A DNA stretch of 64,000 bases from Gp1-AA133 sp964641665 (GCA_964641665.1 CAZXKO010000030.1:37260-101259), one strand, 5' to 3'; counted from the stretch's first letter, positions 42,991-52,599 are shown. Notes: generated from the sequence alone by a model not told the origin. Program-made: numbers and translations.

Positions 42991-43024
42991 ACGAGCCCTG
43001 TTCCTCGGACATCAGGCGAGATGG

Positions 43025-44635
43025 TCAGGCCAGCGCGGGGACGTTTGCATCTCGAGTCATCTGCCCGTCGATCATCCGCCAGATACCGAGCGGGTTTGCA
43101 TCTTTGAGTTCTTCGGGGAGCGCGTCATCGGGAAAGCCCTGATAACACACCGGCCGAGCAAACCGGAAGATGGCTTGGCTTCCGACCGATGTGGAGCGGC
43201 CGTCGGACGTCGCGGGGTACGGACCGCCGTGCACCATCGCGTGGCTTACTTCAACTCCGGTTGGGAAGCCATTGAAGATGAGGCGACCCACTTTGCTCTC
43301 CAGAATCACGACCAGATCACCGAAGTCGTTCAGATCCTGCCCTGTGCCGAGAATCGTGGCCGTCAGATGGCCCTCGAGCTTGCGGGCGATTTCCAACAAC
43401 TCACTGCGGTTTGAATGCTGAACGAGGAGAGTCGTCGGACCGAAGATCTCTCCCTCGAGTTGGAAGCTCTTAAGGAAGGAAGCGGCGTCGGTTTCAAACA
43501 GCACGGAGACAACGGACAGTCCGCTCTCCGCGGCTGGGGTCGGCGCCTCGGTGGCAGACTTAACGCTGGCATTGACTTTGCGTCCGGCGACTGCAGACAA
43601 GTAGGAGGAGCGAATGCCGGGAGTCAGCAACTGAAACGGGGTGGATCCGAGAATCAGCTCCCGCAACTTCCTCGCGAGCGACTGGGCGTCGGCCCCTCGC
43701 GAGACGAACACCATGCCCGGCTTGGTGCAGAACTGCCCGGCACCCAAGGTGAAGGAAGCGTGCAGACCGGCTGCGATGGTCTCCGCGCGCTCTCGCAACG
43801 CGCCCGGTAGTGCGAACACCGGGTTGGTGCTGCTCATCTCGCCGAAGAACGGAATCGGCTCAGGACGCGCCGCCGCCAGATCCATCAACGCTCGTCCGGC
43901 GGGGCGCGATCCGGTAAAGCCCACCGCCTTGACCAACGGATGCGTTACTAGCGAAACGCCGACTTGCGTGGCACTGTCGAACAACAAAGAAAAAACGCCT
44001 TCGGGCAGACCACACTCTCGCACACCGGCGCGGATCGCTTGCCCGACCGTTTCACTGGTGCGGGGATGGGCTGGGTGCGCTTTGACGATCACCGGATTCC
44101 CGGCTGCGAAAGCAGAGGCCGTATCGCCTCCCGCAACCGAAAAGGCTAAGGGGAAGTTGCTGGCGCCGAATACCGCTACCGGACCGAGAGGACGCAGCAT
44201 GGACCGAATGTCCGGCTTGGGAGCGGGCTTGCGGTCGGGATCGGCGCGATCGATGCGCGCTCCAACCCACGAACCTTCCTCTGCGACTTGCGCAAAGAGA
44301 CGAAGCTGGCCGCAGGTACGCGCCGTCTCTCCCTGCAATCGTGCCAGGGGCAAAGCAGTTTCCTGGTGCGCCCTTTCGACTAGTTCGCCAGTAAGAGACT
44401 CTATGTTCGACGCAATGGCACGAAGGAAAGCCCCTGGTTTGCGTCCGCTGGCGGGGCCGTAAACGCTAAAGGCCCGGGCCGCCAGCTGTGCGGCCTGTTC
44501 GACATCCGCGGCCTTCGCCGGGGAGTAGCCGGGCTGCAGACGCTGTCCGTTGGCCGGATTGATTCCCTAGAAGCGTTCTGCAACCTCTTCGCCGTCGCTG
44601 AACCCGACGATGGATCGTCCTATCAATCTCGCCAT
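43025..44635 (-). pseudogene. 2,5-dioxovalerate (alpha-ketoglutarate semialdehyde) dehydrogenase with in-frame amber codon
   Basis: The frame from the ATG at 44635, nine bases after the upstream gene, reads MARLIGRSIVGFSDGEEVAE-RF, then TAG at 44569-44567 (codon 23), then continues without interruption for about 512 codons. GINPANGQRLQPGYS and QAAQLAARAF after the stop are normal N-terminal aldehyde dehydrogenase sequence, and the total length fits the roughly 525-residue family. Catalytic elements are intact: VAVFGASNFPLAF, GFTGSRPAGRAL, the Glu in FGEMSSTNP and the Cys in GAGQFCTKPG. It would oxidise alpha-ketoglutarate semialdehyde to alpha-ketoglutarate, the last step of hydroxyproline catabolism. 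CAG to TAG is the simplest explanation. A point mutation, sequence error or readthrough are all possible; the only restart after the stop is a late TTG. Confidence 0.8.
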
Positions 44636-44644
44636 GATTCCCCG

Positions 44645-45568
44645 CTACTTTCCGTTGGGCAGCGCGTAGCTACCGACAGCTTGCGGCCGGTGGCTGAGAG
44701 CGTTGCGAATAATCTTTCGGGTCTGTTCGAGTTCCTGCCCCTCCAATTCCAGGCGCGGCGGACGCACCCGTGTGTTCCCCATCGCCACTTCGGCCTGCAC
44801 CATTTTGATGAGCTGAACAAAATTGAAGACCGTATCCATTCGGAGCAGCGGCAGGAACCAGCGGTAGAGTTCGAATGCCTTCTCGCCTTCCCCGTTGATT
44901 CCGTGGTTCAGCAGATCGACTGACTCCCGCGGCAAGGCGTTGGCGAGACCTGCGATCCACCCCGTCGCACCGACCCCGATGGCCTCGAGCACGGCATCAT
45001 CAACGCCCACGGAAATCTCCAGCCGCCGGTCCACCAGCGCCCGGATCGCCGAAACCCGCCGCGCGTCCGTGCTCGACTCTTTTACTGCCTGGAAGTTCTC
45101 GTGTTCCTCCGCGAGCTCGCTGATCTGCTCGGGCAGAAAGTCCGTGCCGTACGCTACCGGATTGTTATAGAGCATGCAAGACAGCGGGGTTGCGCGGAAG
45201 ACAGCCGCGACGTGCGCCTTCATCTCACGCCAGTCGCCTTTGTAGACGTACGGAGGCAGCACCATTAAACCGTCACAGCCCTGATCGGCGGCCGCCTTCG
45301 CCAACGCCACAGCTTCCGAGGTGGTCAACGCGGAGATGGAGGCGACGACCGGTCCGCGACTCTGCAGCGCACGAACACACGTGCGGAGGATCTCCAGCTT
45401 CTCTTCGAAAGATAAGGTAGCGCCTTCTCCCAAAGAACCAAGGGCAACTATGCCCGCGCAGCCGTTGTCGAGCAGCCACCGGCAATGTTCGACCATGAAG
45501 CCATGGTCGACGTCAAGCTGGTCGGTGAAGCAGGTAGTGATAGCGGGCATCACGCCCTTCCAGTTCAT
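44645..45568 (-). CDS. Delta1-pyrroline-4-hydroxy-2-carboxylate deaminase (DapA/NAL superfamily)
   Basis: 307 residues from the ATG at 45568, with AGGAGG upstream and one base shared with the preceding stop. It is a TIM-barrel class I lyase: GSLGEGATLS is the substrate-binding loop, Tyr134 in MLYNNP and Schiff-base Lys163 in AVKESSTD. DapA-like sequences also include dihydrodipicolinate synthase, N-acetylneuraminate lyase and keto-deoxy sugar dehydratases. Its place between D-hydroxyproline dehydrogenase subunits and a ketoglutarate-semialdehyde dehydrogenase argues for the deaminase that turns pyrroline-4-hydroxy-2-carboxylate into alpha-ketoglutarate semialdehyde. Function is therefore from context plus family. 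Confidence 0.88.
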   Translation of the reverse strand: MNWKGVMPAITTCFTDQLDVDHGFMVEHCRWLLDNGCAGIVALGSLGEGATLSFEEKLEILRTCVRALQSRGPVVASISALTTSEAVALAKAAADQGCDGLMVLPPYVYKGDWREMKAHVAAVFRATPLSCMLYNNPVAYGTDFLPEQISELAEEHENFQAVKESSTDARRVSAIRALVDRRLEISVGVDDAVLEAIGVGATGWIAGLANALPRESVDLLNHGINGEGEKAFELYRWFLPLLRMDTVFNFVQLIKMVQAEVAMGNTRVRPPRLELEGQELEQTRKIIRNALSHRPQAVGSYALPNGK

Positions 45569-46872
45569 CAGTGGCCTCCTGAGACAGCTTCTTGCTCCGG
45601 TTCCGGGGAACTTGCGAGTGCAGCCAGACTTTCTACTCGAGCGGGGAAGATGGGAGGCCGCACCGAATCCGGGGTCCAGTCGAAGAGAAACTGCGTGGCG
45701 GGACCACACACGCGACCCTGACAAGGCCCCATGCCGCAGCGCGTCTGCAGCTTGGCGGCGCGCCAGGTCGCATGCGGCTGCAAGCGTGAATACGGAACGT
45801 CCTCACACCGGCAAATTGTGGTCTCGGCGGAAGGCAGATCCCGCAACTCCGGACGCAGTTGAAAGGCGTCGGTCATAGCCGCGGCGAAGTTTCTTAGCTT
45901 CTTTCGTTGACCAAAGAGTTCACGTGCCTCCGCGACACGTCCACCCGAGACGAGGCCAGCAATCTGGCCCTCCACCAGAGCCGATTCGACGCCACCAATG
46001 CCGGTGGGCTCGCCTGCGCAGAAAACTTCTGGGACGGTTGTTCGCTGAAAATCGTCCACGCGCACAAAGTCACCTTCGATGTGGCAGCCCAGGAGAGCAG
46101 CGAGTTCAGTGTTGGGCACAAGATGGAAACCGCAAGCCAGGTATTCGCAGGAGAGTGTCTCGGACTTCCCGCGCCGCGAGATGGTAACTGTCTCGAGGAC
46201 ATTGTTGCCCTGTGCAGCCACGGGCCAACTGCTGGTTGTGACAGGCACTCCAGCAAGGTCCTTCTTCAGTTGGAGAGCCTGCACGATCTTTCCGGGCTGG
46301 CCCATCAGCGCAACCGCAAAACGCGCCAAACTGACCCAAGACGCCTGCTCGCAGACCATTACGATCTCGGCGCCATGCTTTCGCAGGTAGGATGCGACCG
46401 CCAGCAACAAAGGGCCCGTACCGGCAACCACAGCGCGTTTCCCGCGGATGGGCAAGCCGCTCTTCACCAACGCTTGAAGCCCTCCAGCCCCCATCACATT
46501 GGGCAGAGTCCATCCCGGAAACGGGAGGAATCTTTCTCTGGCGCCGGTTGCCAGGATCAGCTTGTCGTAGCGCAGTTCGCAGAGGTCGTCAGCCGTCTCT
46601 GCCAGCAGCGCGCCCATCTCGGGCGCGTCGAAGACACGGATGCCACAAAGGGGTTCGACCCGCGATGCCCGCAATCGCTCCAGCCAACCCCCAGCCTCGA
46701 GCGCGGGTTCGCCTGCCGTTTGACTCCGCCAGATTTGTCCGCCCGGGCTGAAATTGTCATCCACCAGACCAACACCGACACCGCTTTCCCCAGCGCACGC
46801 AGCAGCAGCCATTCCGGCAGGTCCCGCGCCGATGACAAGGACATCGAACTTGTGGCACGCGACGCTAGTCAT
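45568..46872 (-). CDS. D-hydroxyproline dehydrogenase, FAD/NAD(P)-binding subunit (HcnB-like)
   Basis: 434 residues; overlaps the 2Fe-2S gene by eight bases. The N-terminal dinucleotide fold VLVIGAGPAGMAAAACAG and the second fold GKRAVVAGTGPLLLAVASYL are seen, with ILATGARERFLPFPG and a flavin motif EVFCAGEPTGIGG. The C-terminus has a BFD-type [2Fe-2S] cluster domain with ICRCEDV and RCGMGPCQGRVC. This is the large subunit of three-part amino-acid dehydrogenases (hydrogen cyanide synthase HcnABC, octopine/opine oxidases, D-hydroxyproline dehydrogenase) that feed electrons to the respiratory chain. The operon context selects D-hydroxyproline. Confidence 0.9.
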   Translation of the reverse strand: MTSVACHKFDVLVIGAGPAGMAAAACAGESGVGVGLVDDNFSPGGQIWRSQTAGEPALEAGGWLERLRASRVEPLCGIRVFDAPEMGALLAETADDLCELRYDKLILATGARERFLPFPGWTLPNVMGAGGLQALVKSGLPIRGKRAVVAGTGPLLLAVASYLRKHGAEIVMVCEQASWVSLARFAVALMGQPGKIVQALQLKKDLAGVPVTTSSWPVAAQGNNVLETVTISRRGKSETLSCEYLACGFHLVPNTELAALLGCHIEGDFVRVDDFQRTTVPEVFCAGEPTGIGGVESALVEGQIAGLVSGGRVAEARELFGQRKKLRNFAAAMTDAFQLRPELRDLPSAETTICRCEDVPYSRLQPHATWRAAKLQTRCGMGPCQGRVCGPATQFLFDWTPDSVRPPIFPARVESLAALASSPEPEQEAVSGGH

Positions 46873-47113
46873 CGGTCTTCACATCCATTCCCGGCTCACA
46901 CAGGATCTGACAAGTGCGGCTATGCGCTCTTCCGTTGATCGTCATGCGACACTCGAAGCAAATCCCCATTCCGCAGAGCGGTCCGCGCGGAGCGCCGCCA
47001 ACGGATACTCGGCATGGTTGCCCTGCCAGCATTGCCGCTGCCGCCACCGTCGTGCCGGGCTCCACGTCGACAGTGACGCCGTTGACGGTGAGGGACAGAC
47101 TAGGCATGGGCAT
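46865..47113 (-). CDS. D-hydroxyproline dehydrogenase, [2Fe-2S] subunit (HcnA-like)
   Basis: 82 residues from the ATG at 47113 with GGAG upstream; a second ATG two codons on is also possible. Both starts lie within the end of the preceding gene, so translation is coupled. SLTVNGVTVDVEPGTTVAAAAML is the ferredoxin-like beta-grasp start, and the cluster ligands are in CGMGICFECRMTI and SRTC. It is the small electron-transfer subunit of the HcnABC-type dehydrogenase encoded around it. Confidence 0.88.
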   Translation of the reverse strand: MPMPSLSLTVNGVTVDVEPGTTVAAAAMLAGQPCRVSVGGAPRGPLCGMGICFECRMTINGRAHSRTCQILCEPGMDVKTDD

Positions 47114-48230
47114 GCTCCATTCCGACCCGGGATGGCAGATACGGCTCAATGGGAATTTCTGGTTTCGCACCCGTTATTTGATCGACGAGAATACGCGCAG
47201 TTCCGAGCGAAGTGGTGATGCCAAGGCCCTCGTGGCCAGTCGCTAACCACACCGATTTATCTAACGTCGAGGGTCCAATCAGCGGCAGTTTGTCCGGAGT
47301 CGCGGCGCGGAAACCGGTCCAGGTGCGCACCGTTGACATCTGTGCGAGGCCGGGCATGTACTCTTGTGCGCGTTGCAGCATCTGAACCAGTATGCCGTGG
47401 TCGACTTCCCGATGTTCCGCGCCGTACTGCCGCGAGGACCCGATCAGCACCTGTCCAGTTCGCCTGGGTTGCACGTTGAACGCAACCGAATCGCTGCTCA
47501 CCGAATGGGCGCTCTTCAAGTAGCCGAGTTCGACCAACTGATGCCTTACAAAACCGGGATAACGATCGGTGATCAGAAGATGTCCCTTGCGTTTCTTGAC
47601 CTCCAGTCCCGGAGTCAGAGCGGGCGCGGCCGCACCAGCCGCGTTCACCACGAACTCTGCTCGGATTTCCGAGCCATCATCGAGCGCAACCCGGCCCGGC
47701 CCGATATGGCGGACATAACTGCCGAGGCGAACCTTTGCTCCAAGTTCTTGCGCCCGCTCGGCGCAGAAGCGCGCCGCGCAAGGTGGATAAAGCACTCCAT
47801 CCTCGGGGACCAGCAAGCCACCTTTCATACCGCTGCGCAAGTTCGGTTCGAGGTTATGCAGGACCTGCATATCGAGAACCTCGGTCACCACTTCGCGCTC
47901 GGCGTAGTACTTATGCTTGCGCTGCACTTCTGCCATTTCCTCATCATCCGCAGCCACCCAGATCGAGCCGCATTGCTCGTATTCGGCATCGTCGGGTAAC
48001 TCAGCTCTCAATTCCTGCCACAGACGCTGCGAGTAGCGGGTCAGGGCAAACTGGGCTTCGGAGTCGTCCATCACAACGATGTGGCCCATTCCGGCCGCGG
48101 TCGCGCCGGTCCCGATTGCGTCCCGATCCACCAGGATGACCCGCATCCCACGGCGAGCGCATTCGCGCGCGCAAGCCGCACCTACAATTCCCGCTCCGAC
48201 GATCGCGACGTCATACGCAGCGGCGCTCAT
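47100..48230 (-). CDS. D-hydroxyproline dehydrogenase, FAD-dependent catalytic subunit (HcnC/DAO-like)
   Basis: 376 residues, ATGA overlap with the upstream epimerase gene. The D-amino-acid oxidase fold is shown by VAIVGAGIVGAACARECARRG, the ILVDRDAIGTGATAAGMGHIV flavin-binding stretch, EFVVNAAGAAA, and the C-terminal TGFRAATPDKLPLIGPS and LATGHEGLGITTSLGTA. It should oxidise cis-4-hydroxy-D-proline to Delta1-pyrroline-4-hydroxy-2-carboxylate, passing electrons to the two Fe-S/FAD partners. Glycine oxidase or proline dehydrogenase activity would be the alternative for such a sequence, but the neighbours make hydroxyproline by far the best guess. Confidence 0.9.
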   Translation of the reverse strand: MSAAAYDVAIVGAGIVGAACARECARRGMRVILVDRDAIGTGATAAGMGHIVVMDDSEAQFALTRYSQRLWQELRAELPDDAEYEQCGSIWVAADDEEMAEVQRKHKYYAEREVVTEVLDMQVLHNLEPNLRSGMKGGLLVPEDGVLYPPCAARFCAERAQELGAKVRLGSYVRHIGPGRVALDDGSEIRAEFVVNAAGAAAPALTPGLEVKKRKGHLLITDRYPGFVRHQLVELGYLKSAHSVSSDSVAFNVQPRRTGQVLIGSSRQYGAEHREVDHGILVQMLQRAQEYMPGLAQMSTVRTWTGFRAATPDKLPLIGPSTLDKSVWLATGHEGLGITTSLGTARILVDQITGAKPEIPIEPYLPSRVGMEHAHA

Positions 48231-49180
48231 ACGCGAATTCCCAAGCAGAGAGGATCGTGCGGATCAAGGACGAGCTCGGCCTCAGCATTGACGAACGCGG
48301 AGCCCTTGATGCTCGGGTACACCTTGCCATCCCGGATCGCTACCGTCCCTTCAAAAACGCTGCCGACAATGCTTTCCTGGCGCCAGATCTGGCCTTCGCG
48401 AATCTTGTCGTCGGCATAGAGACATGCCAGCTTAGCGCTGGTCCCCGTGCCGCATGGCGAGCGGTCATAGGCTTTTCCGGGACAGAGCACAAAATTCTTG
48501 CTGTCGATCCCCGGCTTCGCGGATGCAGCGAACAGTTCGATGTGATCAATCTCCGTGCCGTTGTCACCGGTGATCTGGTTGTCCTGGAGCGCCTTTCGGA
48601 TCGCCCATGTGAAGGCGGTCAACTCGTCGATATTTCCCAAAGTCAACTGCATCGTGTGATCGCGAACCAGAAAGAACCAGTTGCCACCCCAGGCGACATC
48701 ACCACACACAGGACCATAACCAGGCACCGGCACCCTTACGTTCGCGGCGCTGCGGTAGCTGGGAAGATTACTTACCGTCACTTCACCACTTTCGTGCAGG
48801 GTCGCGCCCACGACTCCCACCGGCGTCTCAATGCGGTGCTGTCCGGGCCGAATGCGTCCCATGTAAGCCAGAGTCACGATGAGGCCGATCGTACCGTGGC
48901 CGCACATGCCCAGATAGCCAACGTTGTTAAAGAAGATCACCCCAGCAGCGCAGGTCTGATCGACCGGCTCACATAACAAAGCACCCACGATCACGTCCGA
49001 TCCGCGTGGTTCGTTCACCACCGCGGAACGGAATTCGTCATGTTTCTTGCGAAACAACTCTAGCCTGTCAGATAAAGGGCCGGCCCCAAGGTCGGGGCCG
49101 CCGCTGACCACCAGCCTAGTCGGTTCCCCTCCGGTATGTGAGTCGATTACCCGGACTCGCCGCAGCAACTCCGTGCTCAT
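48227..49180 (-). CDS. 4-hydroxyproline 2-epimerase (proline racemase family)
   Basis: 317 residues, ATG at 49180, first gene of the operon. It interconverts trans-4-hydroxy-L-proline and cis-4-hydroxy-D-proline without cofactor. Both catalytic cysteines are present: Cys93 in LGMCGHGTIG and Cys243 in DRSPCGTGTSAK. The family hallmarks HTGGEPTRLV near the N-terminus and GTEIDHIE (Asp212) are also present. Two Cys separate it from trans-3-hydroxyproline dehydratases, in which the first is replaced. Cys plus the dehydrogenase, deaminase and semialdehyde dehydrogenase downstream support hydroxyproline over proline as substrate. Confidence 0.95.
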   Translation of the reverse strand: MSTELLRRVRVIDSHTGGEPTRLVVSGGPDLGAGPLSDRLELFRKKHDEFRSAVVNEPRGSDVIVGALLCEPVDQTCAAGVIFFNNVGYLGMCGHGTIGLIVTLAYMGRIRPGQHRIETPVGVVGATLHESGEVTVSNLPSYRSAANVRVPVPGYGPVCGDVAWGGNWFFLVRDHTMQLTLGNIDELTAFTWAIRKALQDNQITGDNGTEIDHIELFAASAKPGIDSKNFVLCPGKAYDRSPCGTGTSAKLACLYADDKIREGQIWRQESIVGSVFEGTVAIRDGKVYPSIKGSAFVNAEAELVLDPHDPLCLGIRV

Positions 49181-49270
49181 GAACTGGTTGGGCCTCGGCG
49201 CAAGGATGCCATAGGAGTACGATCCGGGGCGCCTTCTTTAAATTATTCCGTATTCAATAGGCGCTGTCGT

Positions 49271-49299
49271 ATTTTATGGATACAATATGCAATCGTCAA
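49271..49299 (-). promoter_or_regulatory. Promoter of the hydroxyproline operon with operator in the spacer
   Basis: On the minus strand, TTGACG (49299-49294) and TAAAAT (49276-49271) are separated by exactly 17 bases. The spacer, read on the plus strand as TGGATACAATATGCAAT (49277-49293), is a near-perfect dyad TGGATA-CAA-TATGCA. A nearly identical element occurs at 52600-52616. A repressor bound here would sit between -35 and -10. The leader to the ATG at 49180 would be about 85 bases. Confidence 0.75.
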
Positions 49300-49316
49300 T
49301 TTGAATTCTTTCGCCC

Positions 49317-51725
49317 ATGCACCCATCTGCCCGTAAAAACTCTGAGCTTTCCTCTCAAGAACAGCCCGCCCGCGAGCAACTGAATCCTCCGCCTGGATTG
49401 GATTTATTTTGTTCTCTGACCGAAGGGCCCAGGTTGCGGACCCTCATCTTGGTCGCCTGTCTGATTACCTGCCCGGGCGGGCGTGTCCACGGGCAGAGCT
49501 CGATAGTTACTGATACCCTGCGCCGGGAATTCGTCGAACATGCCTTTGCGGTTAAGTCTTTTGGACCGGCGCGCTGGCTCAACGAGGGGCAAGCCTACAC
49601 AACCCTGGAGCCATCTCCGGTTGCGGCCGGAATCAAGGAACTCGTGCGGTACGACTCGGCCACCGGACAACGCGAAGTGCTGGTGTCAGCAAAGCAGTTG
49701 ACGCCTTCCGGCAGCAAGGAACCGCTCACGATCGAGGACTACACATGGTCGAGTGACCTCAATCGCCTGCTGATTTACACCAACTCCAAACGCGTCTGGC
49801 GGGCGAACACTCGTGGCGACTACTGGGTGCTCGATCGCAAGTCCGGGAATCTTCGCAAACTTGGTGACGGTGGTCCGCCCTCCAGCCTGATGTTCGCCAA
49901 GTTTTCTCCGGACGGCACCAAGGTTGCTTACGTCCGCTTCAATAACATCTATGTGGAAGACCTCGTCTCCGAACGTACCTGGCGACTTACTTCGGACGGG
50001 TCAGAGAAGATCATCAACGGCACTTCGGATTGGGTGTACGAAGAAGAGTTCAGCGTTCGGGATGCGTTCCGCTGGAGCCCGGATGGAACCCGCATCGCCT
50101 ACTGGCAGTTTGACACCGCCAAGGTGAAGACCTTCGCGCTCGTCTATGACACCGGGGCCCCTTACCAGATCCTGACGAATATTCCTTATCCCGAGTACGG
50201 CGTGTACCCGACCGTCCGGCAGATTCCCTATCCCCAGCCGGGCACGGAGAACTCGGCCGTTCGCGTCGGCGTCGTCCGGGCGGGCGGAGGAGAAACCCGC
50301 TGGATGCAGGTACCGGGATACGCAGATCAGAACTACATCGCGCGTATGGAATGGGTAGACGCTGGAACGCTCATCCTGCAGCATTTGAACCGCCTGCAGA
50401 ACACGAACGACGTGCTGCTGGCCGACGCCAGGACCGGCGAAGTCCGCAGTGTCTTCCAGGACCATGACGCCGCATGGGTGGAAGTCGTCGACCACCTGCA
50501 CTGGGTCCGCGGTGGACGGGACTTTCTCTGGGTGAGTGAGCGTGACGGCTGGCGCCACGTTTACCTGGTTTCGCGAGATGGGAAGCAAGTCACGCTCGCA
50601 ACTTCAGGGCAGTTTGACGTTATCGAACTTCTGGGCGCCGACCCCGAAGAGAAGTGGCTCTACTACGTCGCCTCACCGGACAATCCGACGCAACGATACC
50701 TCTACCGCGTGCGGCTGGGAGCCGCGACACCACCGGAACGGCTCACGCCAGCAAGTCAGCCCGGAACCCACTCGTACAACCTTTCGCCTGATTTCCATTG
50801 GGCCTTTCACACTTACTCGAATTTCGATACTCCCCCGACCACCGAACTGATACGGCTTTCCGCTCACCAGCAGCAGCGGGTACTTGAAGACAATGCGAAG
50901 CTGCGGGGGGAGACCAAGAGTCTCATTCCGGCGCCGACGGAATTCTTTCGGGTGGAGATCGGCGATGGCGTCATGCTCGACGCGTGGCTCATGAAGCCAA
51001 GGAGTTTTGATCCGGCGAAGAAGTATCCACTGCTGATCTACGTCTACGGAGAACCTGCCAGCCAAACGGTCGTCGACCGCTGGGATGACTGGAACGGCAT
51101 TTTCCATCGCGCGATGGTACAGGATGGTTACGTTGTCGCCAGCATCGACAACCGAGGCACGCCTGCCCCGCGGGGAAGGGATTGGCGCAAGGTCGTTTAC
51201 GGCCGGGTGGGGGAACTCTCCTCCAAAGAGCAAGGACTGGCGCTGAGCGCTCTGGAGCGTAGCCGGCCGTATATTGATCCAGCTCGAGTTGCCGTGTGGG
51301 GCCGCAGCGGCGGCGGCTCGAACACCCTCAACTTGATGTTCCGCCACCCCGATCTTTACAAAGTGGGCATGTCGGTAGCCCCGGTGCCCGACCAGCGCCT
51401 GTATGACACCATTTATCAGGAACGGTATATGGGCTTGCCCCAGTCGAATCCGGAAGGCTACAAAGCAGGATCGCCAATCAATTTTGCCGATGGGTTGCGA
51501 GGCGCCTTGCTGCTCGTGCACGGTTCCGGCGATGACAATGTGCACTACCAGGGCACCGAGTTACTGGTCAACCGGTTGGTCGAACTCGGGAAGCCATTCG
51601 ACTTCATGGCCTACCCAGGGCGCACGCACGCCCTGGTGGAGGGACCGGGGACCGCCTTTCACCTTTATTCCCTGCTGGCGAGATATCTTGAGGATCATCT
51701 TCCGCCCGCTCCAACTTCGCAGTAG
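49317..51725 (+). CDS. Secreted S9 (dipeptidyl-peptidase-IV-like) prolyl peptidase
   Basis: 802 residues from the ATG at 49317. The signal-like segment begins only near residue 40, so a TTG at 49434 may be the real start. The beta-propeller (about 60-560) carries the Glu pair DWVYEEE that anchors the substrate N-terminus in DPP IV. The alpha/beta hydrolase has Ser664 in WGRSGGGSN, Asp in GSGDDNVHYQ and His in GRTHALVEG; GRSGGG replaces the usual GWSYGG. DPP IV releases Xaa-Pro dipeptides. It shares its upstream region with the hydroxyproline operon, so it may supply proline- or hydroxyproline-containing dipeptides. Confidence 0.92.
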   Translation: MHPSARKNSELSSQEQPAREQLNPPPGLDLFCSLTEGPRLRTLILVACLITCPGGRVHGQSSIVTDTLRREFVEHAFAVKSFGPARWLNEGQAYTTLEPSPVAAGIKELVRYDSATGQREVLVSAKQLTPSGSKEPLTIEDYTWSSDLNRLLIYTNSKRVWRANTRGDYWVLDRKSGNLRKLGDGGPPSSLMFAKFSPDGTKVAYVRFNNIYVEDLVSERTWRLTSDGSEKIINGTSDWVYEEEFSVRDAFRWSPDGTRIAYWQFDTAKVKTFALVYDTGAPYQILTNIPYPEYGVYPTVRQIPYPQPGTENSAVRVGVVRAGGGETRWMQVPGYADQNYIARMEWVDAGTLILQHLNRLQNTNDVLLADARTGEVRSVFQDHDAAWVEVVDHLHWVRGGRDFLWVSERDGWRHVYLVSRDGKQVTLATSGQFDVIELLGADPEEKWLYYVASPDNPTQRYLYRVRLGAATPPERLTPASQPGTHSYNLSPDFHWAFHTYSNFDTPPTTELIRLSAHQQQRVLEDNAKLRGETKSLIPAPTEFFRVEIGDGVMLDAWLMKPRSFDPAKKYPLLIYVYGEPASQTVVDRWDDWNGIFHRAMVQDGYVVASIDNRGTPAPRGRDWRKVVYGRVGELSSKEQGLALSALERSRPYIDPARVAVWGRSGGGSNTLNLMFRHPDLYKVGMSVAPVPDQRLYDTIYQERYMGLPQSNPEGYKAGSPINFADGLRGALLLVHGSGDDNVHYQGTELLVNRLVELGKPFDFMAYPGRTHALVEGPGTAFHLYSLLARYLEDHLPPAPTSQ

Positions 51726-51812
51726 CGCACATGGTTTGCGCACAACTTGAGATATAGTAGTCGTGATATTTCGAATGCTAGCCCGCTTCTAGAGAGCGAG
51801 AGACTTCCAACC

Positions 51813-52499
51813 ATGGGCTTAGGAACGACACCCGAATCCGCGATTCCACGCCAGTCCCTTACATCTGCGGTGGCAGACAAACTGCGGGACCAGATTATTC
51901 GCGGGGAGATTGCCGAGGGCACACAGCTTCGTCAGGATGCGATTGCCACCCAGTATCAAGTCAGCCGAATCCCGGTTCGCGAAGCGCTGCGGCAACTCGA
52001 CGCCGAAGGCCTGATCGCGATCGTGCCCAACCGTGGGGCAGTGGTCCCGGCACTCTCTCCGGATGACGTCGAAGAGCTGTTCGCGATCCGCGCCTTGCTG
52101 GAACCGGAAATTCTAAAGCGCTCTATTCCGCAGCTGACCAAGGACGATTTCGCGGAAGCGGACGCCCTCCTGCGGAAGTACGTGAGCGAACTCCGGCGGG
52201 ACGATCACGTTTCCGGCTGGGGCCGGCTGAACTGGCAGTTTCACTCCACTTTATATGCGCGAGCGCACCAGCCGCGCTTTATGGCCATCATTCGGAACGT
52301 CAACAACAGCGGCGAGCGCTACACGCGCCTGCAGTTGTACCTGACTCATGGCATCAAGCGAGCTAACGAAGAGCACCACCAGATCCTGGAACTGTGCCGG
52401 CGGCGCGACGTTGATGCTGCCTGCAAGTTGCTGCGCGAGCATATCGAGTACGCTGGCCGGTCTCTGAAGCAGGTTCTGCACGAACGCAGAAATCCCTGA
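51813..52499 (+). CDS. GntR-family transcriptional regulator, FCD type
   Basis: 228 residues from the ATG at 51813. The N-terminal winged helix (about 12-80) contains DKLRDQIIRGEIAEGTQLRQD, QVSRIPVREALRQLDAEGL and PNRGAVV, the FadR-type signature. The all-helical FCD effector domain (about 90-222) has the metal/ligand residues in FAIRALLEP, NWQFHSTLYA and EEHHQILEL. FCD regulators bind small acids and usually repress catabolic genes. It lies between the dipeptidyl peptidase and glycosidase genes, and two copies of a matching dyad flank it, one inside the hydroxyproline operon promoter. It is the likely repressor of this regulon. Confidence 0.93.
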   Translation: MGLGTTPESAIPRQSLTSAVADKLRDQIIRGEIAEGTQLRQDAIATQYQVSRIPVREALRQLDAEGLIAIVPNRGAVVPALSPDDVEELFAIRALLEPEILKRSIPQLTKDDFAEADALLRKYVSELRRDDHVSGWGRLNWQFHSTLYARAHQPRFMAIIRNVNNSGERYTRLQLYLTHGIKRANEEHHQILELCRRRDVDAACKLLREHIEYAGRSLKQVLHERRNP

Positions 52500-52599
52500 C
52501 GAAAACTGCCCACTTCCAAGCTGGTCCCTCGATCGTCAAACCTCTTCTCACCATTTGCGACCGGCCGCTAGATTCCGGTTTTCTCAAGAGCCGATTTGG

